Positions 5,659-9,579 of a DNA stretch of 9,579 nucleotides are shown here, in pieces. Source of the stretch: an uncultured Bacilli bacterium (lineage in GTDB: Bacteria > Bacillota_I > Bacilli_A > RF39 > UBA660); NCBI GenBank assembly GCA_947628325.1, contig CANQZL010000043.1:1-9579 (forward strand), read 5' to 3'. Below the pieces are notes generated by a model. That model made no database searches, was not told the DNA's origin, and saw only the letters and a list, made by a program, of their open reading frames with translations. Position 1 is the first letter of the stretch. The number at the start of each line of letters is the position of its first letter. The position numbers were made by a program, and so were the translations under genes.

Positions 5659-7575
5659 ACTTAATTCTAACTTTTTTACTTCACTTTGTTCATATTCATA
5701 ATTATTAGGAATTAAAGATAAAGCTTCTCTTATCCCATTATTCATAAATTCTTTATAAAAACTATAGTCACTATCATTAACATCTAGCATATCAAAGCAT
5801 TCATCTAATTCTCCTAAAATTCTAGTTATTTCTTCATTACCAATACTAAAATAAGCAAATTTACTTCTTAAATCTAAATATCTTAAAATTGGATTTATAT
5901 CAGATGTCTTATTAAAACTTTCCACTACTTTTATAAATCTATTTCTTTCTTCTAAAGAAACTCCCATCTTATTCAATAAATATAAACAACGTATTATATC
6001 TTCTAATCCTAAATAGCGTAAAGGTCTTTTTTCTTCGCAATTAAAATAAGTTACAAATTCTCTATGAAGTATATTATATTCTTTTCTACTTATTGTTTCT
6101 CTTGGCTTATCTATTTCTTCTCTACTTAAACAAGTTATAGGAGTTAGTTCTTTTTTTGAATTAGCATTTTCTAGCTTATTTCTTTTAAAGACTTCTCTTC
6201 TTAAAAATTTACCTAAATCTCTAAGTATACTATCAGATAATCCTAATTCTTTTAAAGATTCAATAACATAATTAACGTCTTCAACCATAAAACAATCTTT
6301 TTTATCTAAATAGTGTTCTTTTATTACTTGATGATTTCTTTGTAATAATAAGACTTTTTCTACACTAAGTTTAGTTAATTTAGATTCAAATTTTTCCCAT
6401 GCTTCATCAAAAGCGGGGCTTGATAATTGACTAATTTTAGGCATCTTTGCTCTATTTGCTTTTTGTCCATAATTTAATCCTGTAAATTCAATTTCTTTAT
6501 TAACATCAATATCTAATAAACCAGCTTTAATATTACTATTAATTATATAAAATAATACATCATATTTTTTTCTTATAGGTAATTTGGATTTTAACAAACA
6601 ATCTTCTAAATAAGTAAAATTATCTAAAAGATGTTTATGTTCCTTAGCATCTTCAAAATCTAATAAGAACCCTATTAAAGAGATTGCATAATAGAATCGA
6701 CTTATAGAGTTATCTATATTTTCTTTATCTTGTAAATAAATATTATGAGCAGCATCATTTGTACATTGGTCAGCATAAACTAATAAGTCTTCTGCAAAAT
6801 CAAAGATATATTGTTCACCATTTTCAAAAGTAATCTCTTTTCCGCTTTTAACAAGCTCAATCTTTTCTTGTAAAAATTGTTTAATTAATTCTATAAAATG
6901 ATTACCAATTCTTAAATCTTTAAAAGCATTACAAATAATTTCAATATCTTCTTCGGTAAAATCTTCACTTTTGTCAAAGAAATGTTCTTTTATTAACTGA
7001 TGAGCTTTACAAAATTTTTGATAATCATCTAAAGAAGCAAAAGTTCCCCCAATTAAACCTTTAATTCCTGATAAAGATGCATAATTTTCTTCTAAATTTT
7101 TAAGACATTGTTCTTCAAAGTAATCTATATTACCAAAACCATCTCTTTGATTATTTAAATTATCAGTTGCTAGAAAATCTTTAGTATCAACTGCATTATA
7201 ACAATCTTCATATTTATTATTTTCTTCTAAAATACCACTTTCAATATTTCTTAAAATAATTGTTAATATGAAAACTGCATAATATCGTTCAGGAATAATA
7301 TTAACTTCAAAGAAAGTTTCTATAAGATTTAATCTATCAAAAATAACTCTTGCTTCTATAAATTCATTAAAGTTTTTTAGCCAAGCATAGATAGCACCTG
7401 TTGTCATAGTTCCAAAAATAGTAGCTATTTCTTTTTCTGTTAGTTCATTATTTAAAAATTTTTTATAGTAATCTGGAAAGCTTTCATTTTTCAAAAGATT
7501 ATTATAAGTTTTTTCATAGATATCTTTACACATCACTTCAAAACGTGAATAAGTTTTTCCTAATTTAGTTTTCAT
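5647..7575 (-). CDS. Unrecognised all-helical repeat protein, second gene of a two-gene paralogous operon
   Basis: I do not recognise this 642-aa protein. It is rich in Glu, Lys, Leu and Ile, has no signal peptide or membrane span, and looks almost wholly alpha-helical, so it is probably cytoplasmic. It seems to contain two diverged copies of a unit of about 220-240 residues plus a C-terminal domain. Repeated pieces include QLIKEHFFDK (193-202) and QVIKEHYLDK (416-425), each opening a helical stretch of about 50 residues, and IIPERYYAVF (about 93) and KLPIRKKYDV (about 331). The C-terminal domain (about 500-633; NPILRYLDLRSK, then SLIPNNYEYEQSE) is shared with the product of the gene 19 bases upstream. 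ATG 7575 is preferred, with AGGA at 7586-7589; a TTG start at 7581 would add two residues at a tighter spacing. No nuclease, kinase, ATPase or DNA-binding motif is visible. Confidence 0.85.
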   Translation of the reverse strand: MKTKLGKTYSRFEVMCKDIYEKTYNNLLKNESFPDYYKKFLNNELTEKEIATIFGTMTTGAIYAWLKNFNEFIEARVIFDRLNLIETFFEVNIIPERYYAVFILTIILRNIESGILEENNKYEDCYNAVDTKDFLATDNLNNQRDGFGNIDYFEEQCLKNLEENYASLSGIKGLIGGTFASLDDYQKFCKAHQLIKEHFFDKSEDFTEEDIEIICNAFKDLRIGNHFIELIKQFLQEKIELVKSGKEITFENGEQYIFDFAEDLLVYADQCTNDAAHNIYLQDKENIDNSISRFYYAISLIGFLLDFEDAKEHKHLLDNFTYLEDCLLKSKLPIRKKYDVLFYIINSNIKAGLLDIDVNKEIEFTGLNYGQKANRAKMPKISQLSSPAFDEAWEKFESKLTKLSVEKVLLLQRNHQVIKEHYLDKKDCFMVEDVNYVIESLKELGLSDSILRDLGKFLRREVFKRNKLENANSKKELTPITCLSREEIDKPRETISRKEYNILHREFVTYFNCEEKRPLRYLGLEDIIRCLYLLNKMGVSLEERNRFIKVVESFNKTSDINPILRYLDLRSKFAYFSIGNEEITRILGELDECFDMLDVNDSDYSFYKEFMNNGIREALSLIPNNYEYEQSEVKKLELSKEE

Positions 7576-7585
7576 TTCCAATACA

Positions 7586-7589
7586 TCCT
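7586..7589 (-). promoter_or_regulatory. Ribosome binding site of the 642-aa gene
   Basis: AGGA lies 10 bases before ATG 7575 and 4 bases before TTG 7581, in the short gap after the upstream gene's stop. It supports translation of a joint mRNA but does not firmly settle between the two starts. Confidence 0.5.
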
Positions 7590-7594
7590 TTTAA

Positions 7595-8794
7595 TTATAA
7601 TTTTTGTGCTTCACTAAATTCATACTCATATCCAGTAGGAATTAATTTTAACACTTCCCCTAAGTTTTCTTCTATAAATTCTTTAGAAAAGTTATAATCA
7701 TCTGCATCATCAATATTCATTAATGAAAAACATAAATCTAAGTCAGCCAAAATATCTTGAATATTTTTATCATTACTATAATATTCAATTTTACTTCTTA
7801 GTTCTATATATCTTAAGATAGGATTCATACCTAAAGATCTATTAAATTTTTCGGCACTTTTAATAAAAAAGAAAATCTTTTCTTGTGTAAATCCTATTTC
7901 TTTTAGTAACTTTATACAAATTGCTATTTCATCTAAAGTTAAATAATGAGTCATTTTCATTTCATCAAAATTAAAATATTCATTAAGCATTTTTTTAATT
8001 GCATTATATTTTTTATCAGAAATTACCGGGATTTCAATTTTAGAAGAACTTTCTAAAACATGTTGATGAGTTAGCATATTTTTTTTATTTTCCTTCAATT
8101 GTTTTCTTTGAACATGTTGTATTAAAAAATGTTCTATTTCTTTCGCTAATTCTAAACTAACACCAATTTCTAATAATTTAGAATATATAATAGAAATATT
8201 TTCTTCTGTTAAATCATCCTTTTTTTGAAAATAATTTTCATCAAGTAAAGTATATATTTCAGCACTATTTTTAATATTAATATTATGTTCAGCTATAAAT
8301 TGATTAATTTCACTTAGTTGTAATTTTTCTAAACTAGTAAGTTCACTTTCTTCTTTACCAAAAAAGCTCAATAAGTCACCATTTTCACATAAATCTCTTA
8401 CCTGTTTATTTGTAATATATCTAAATTTATGATTTCTTAGTGCACTAAGATTAATCATTTCATATGCATTCTTAGTAATATCAATTTCTATATTATGTTT
8501 AATTAATTTAAATATTATATCTATTTTCTCTTTAACTTTTAAAGGAGAAGTCATAAGTAATTCACTTAATAATTTAAAAGCTGAAAAAAAGTATTTATAG
8601 CTTTCAGATTCTTTAGAAGAATTAAAAATACAATTTAAAGATGAACTAATTAATTTACATTCATATAAAAGATTATCTAATTCTTTAATAGATATTTCAC
8701 TCTTTTTACCTATAGCTCTTGATAATAATTCATTTTCAATTCTACTAATTTCTTCATTTAAATAATTTAAAAACTTTCCAATTGTTTTTTCCAT
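7595..8794 (-). CDS. Unrecognised all-helical protein, paralogue of the C-terminal two-thirds of its downstream neighbour
   Basis: A 399-aa soluble, Lys/Glu/Leu/Ile-rich helical protein of unknown function, first gene of an operon with the 642-aa gene. Residues 263-396 align with the C-terminal domain of the neighbour: both have NPILRY (324-329 here), LRSK and a Y.S tract, an acidic DLDLCFSLMNIDDAD segment, and a closing LIPTGYEYEFSE. Residues 85-101 (LKVKEKIDIIFKLIKHN) and the helical module opening DENYFQKKDDLTEENI (185-200) match the repeat units of the neighbour, so it corresponds to one repeat unit plus the C-terminal domain. The start ATG follows GGGGAG by 7 bases and is preceded by a near-perfect promoter. 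It has no signal peptide or membrane segment. Paralogy is clear by eye; function is not. Confidence 0.87.
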   Translation of the reverse strand: MEKTIGKFLNYLNEEISRIENELLSRAIGKKSEISIKELDNLLYECKLISSSLNCIFNSSKESESYKYFFSAFKLLSELLMTSPLKVKEKIDIIFKLIKHNIEIDITKNAYEMINLSALRNHKFRYITNKQVRDLCENGDLLSFFGKEESELTSLEKLQLSEINQFIAEHNINIKNSAEIYTLLDENYFQKKDDLTEENISIIYSKLLEIGVSLELAKEIEHFLIQHVQRKQLKENKKNMLTHQHVLESSSKIEIPVISDKKYNAIKKMLNEYFNFDEMKMTHYLTLDEIAICIKLLKEIGFTQEKIFFFIKSAEKFNRSLGMNPILRYIELRSKIEYYSNDKNIQDILADLDLCFSLMNIDDADDYNFSKEFIEENLGEVLKLIPTGYEYEFSEAQKL

Positions 8795-8819
8795 AAAAAA
8801 ACTCCCCTTAATAGGAGTT
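8795..8819 (-). promoter_or_regulatory. Terminator-like hairpin containing the ribosome binding site of the 399-aa gene
   Basis: Minus strand: AACTCC (8819-8814), an 8-base loop, GGAGTT (8805-8800), then five more T's running directly into the ATG. The 3' arm overlaps the GGGGAG ribosome site. It can act as a terminator for read-through from the rhomboid gene and can hide the ribosome site when folded. The predicted start of the local promoter (about 8815) is inside the 5' arm, so locally started mRNA should lack most of that arm. See findings. Confidence 0.65.
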
Positions 8820-8821
8820 CT

Positions 8822-8850
8822 ATTATAATAATATTCATCTTTATTGTCAA
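8822..8850 (-). promoter_or_regulatory. Full-consensus sigma-A promoter of the helical-protein operon
   Basis: Minus strand: TTGACA (8845-8850), exactly 17 bases, TATAAT (8822-8827). Both hexamers match the consensus perfectly, the best promoter in the window. The -35 box begins 10 bases after the rhomboid stop codon. Strong constitutive transcription is expected unless a repressor binds; no operator-like palindrome overlaps it apart from the downstream hairpin. Confidence 0.88.
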
Positions 8851-8860
8851 TTTAAACTAC

Positions 8861-9463
8861 TTATTTAAATAAAACTTTAAAGGACAAAAATATCTTTTTA
8901 TACTTCATAAAATAAAAACCAAAAGCACATCCACAAACAGCTCCTAAGAAATGAGCAAAATGACCAATTCCATCTCTTTTTTTAAAGATTCCATCTCTTA
9001 TTTCACCAATTACATAAAACATACAAATTAATATAAGGGTAATGGGAATTTTACCGGCTTCAAAGTTAACAAATGAACTTAAAACTATTAACATATATAC
9101 TATTCCACTAGCTCCAAGAATCCTTTTTTTACTAAATAAGAAATGGACTATTCCTGTAACTAAAGCCGTAATTAATATCATATAAAGTAAATTCAAACTA
9201 CCATATTTTTCTTCTATCATAGGTCCTATTAATAAGATATACAAGAAGTTACTAATAAAATGATTCCAATCTTTATGTCCTAAGATATGTGTAAAAAATC
9301 TTAAATAAGTTAATGGATTAAACATCGAACTTTGATAACAAGAAAATAATAATTTATTACTCTTACCTTTACTTATATGATTTATAAATAAAACAATTAA
9401 GGATATAAAAAAGAAAGTTAAAATAACAAATGAATTATATTGAAAATATTTTAAATATTCCAT
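8861..9463 (-). CDS. Rhomboid-family intramembrane serine protease
   Basis: A 200-aa polytopic membrane protein, the minimal six-helix rhomboid form with no extra domain. Family features: H63...H68...N72 (HKDWNHFISN) ahead of a hydrophobic helix, the serine motif GASG with S119 as nucleophile, and the last-helix HFAHFLGAVCG with H171 as the expected catalytic His, followed by small residues for packing. All catalytic residues are present, so it should be active. Rhomboids cut transmembrane helices of other proteins inside the membrane; the substrate cannot be inferred. GGAG lies 7 bases before the ATG and an extended -10 is found upstream. Downstream, same strand, is the helical-protein operon, separated by a strong promoter and a hairpin, so a joint transcript would be by read-through only. 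Confidence 0.92.
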   Translation of the reverse strand: MEYLKYFQYNSFVILTFFFISLIVLFINHISKGKSNKLLFSCYQSSMFNPLTYLRFFTHILGHKDWNHFISNFLYILLIGPMIEEKYGSLNLLYMILITALVTGIVHFLFSKKRILGASGIVYMLIVLSSFVNFEAGKIPITLILICMFYVIGEIRDGIFKKRDGIGHFAHFLGAVCGCAFGFYFMKYKKIFLSFKVLFK

Positions 9464-9480
9464 AGTACCACTCCATTATT

Positions 9481-9489
9481 ATTGTATCA
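9481..9489 (-). promoter_or_regulatory. Extended -10 promoter of the rhomboid gene
   Basis: TGATACAAT on the minus strand, 17 bases before the rhomboid ATG; one mismatch to TGnTATAAT. No clear -35 at 17 bases. The remaining bases to the window end (9490-9579) are A/T-rich with no supportable gene. Confidence 0.5.
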
Positions 9490-9579
9490 TATTTATTTTA
9501 CTATAAAAACTTGCTAATAAAAATCAATAGTTTTTTTGTAAATTTGTTAAATTTATTTTTAAGAAAATTTAAAGCATAC

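Noticed and set aside
7576..7581. TTG start for the 642-aa gene
   Set aside because: It leaves only 4 bases from the AGGA site, whereas ATG 7575 is a standard start codon at workable spacing. The difference is two residues and is not settled.
9505..9537. AAAAACT...AGTTTTT inverted repeat upstream of the rhomboid gene
   Set aside because: A short A/T-only stem with a loop of about 17 bases; expected by chance at this base composition and with no gene visible that it would terminate.
1..9579. Mycoplasma-type code (TGA as Trp)
   Set aside because: The Trp codons checked in the GH31, mnmL and DUF5662 genes are TGG, and no intact frame contains TGA. A code-4 AT-rich genome would use TGA heavily.

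Overview
The window is a strongly AT-rich stretch of chromosome from a low-GC Gram-positive bacterium, most likely a Bacilli/Mollicutes-related Firmicute such as the uncultured gut lineages. This placement is inferred from the A+T bias, AGGAGG-type ribosome binding sites, sigma-A promoters with TG-extended -10 boxes, short U-tailed terminators, a tRNA-Gln with an encoded CCA and a U1-A72 pair, and a YtqA-type radical SAM protein. All tryptophans checked are TGG and no gene has an in-frame TGA, so the ordinary bacterial code (table 11) applies. No gene-free stretch exceeds 300 bases, and there is no sign of a transposon, phage, CRISPR array or plasmid.

Layout: (1) 1-2294, minus strand: a nearly complete glycoside hydrolase family 31 protein whose C-terminus runs off the window; both of its expected catalytic aspartates are replaced. 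(2) 2295-2425: a divergent promoter region. (3) 2426-3355, plus strand: the radical SAM protein MnmL (YtqA), converging with only 3 bases between stop codons on (4) 3359-4315, minus: a DUF5662-GNAT two-domain protein. The stop codons of both genes lie in one shared bidirectional terminator hairpin. (5) 4377-5306, minus: a CaCA-family Na+/Ca2+ antiporter-like protein. (6) 5431-5506, minus: tRNA-Gln(CUG) with its own promoter and terminator. (7) 5647-8794, minus: a two-gene operon of related, unrecognised, all-helical soluble proteins (399 aa, then 642 aa). (8) 8861-9463, minus: a compact rhomboid-family membrane serine protease.

Most genes are ordinary single-gene transcription units with their own promoters. 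Three places are worth attention. The two unrecognised proteins at 5647-8794 share a C-terminal domain and a repeated helical module, and form a small family. The promoter of that operon starts transcription inside the 5' arm of a terminator-like hairpin that also contains the ribosome binding site. The family 31 protein looks like a pseudoenzyme or a divergent subfamily. I see no convincing evidence of a complete new multi-gene system; the paralogous helical pair next to the rhomboid protease is the best candidate for something undescribed.
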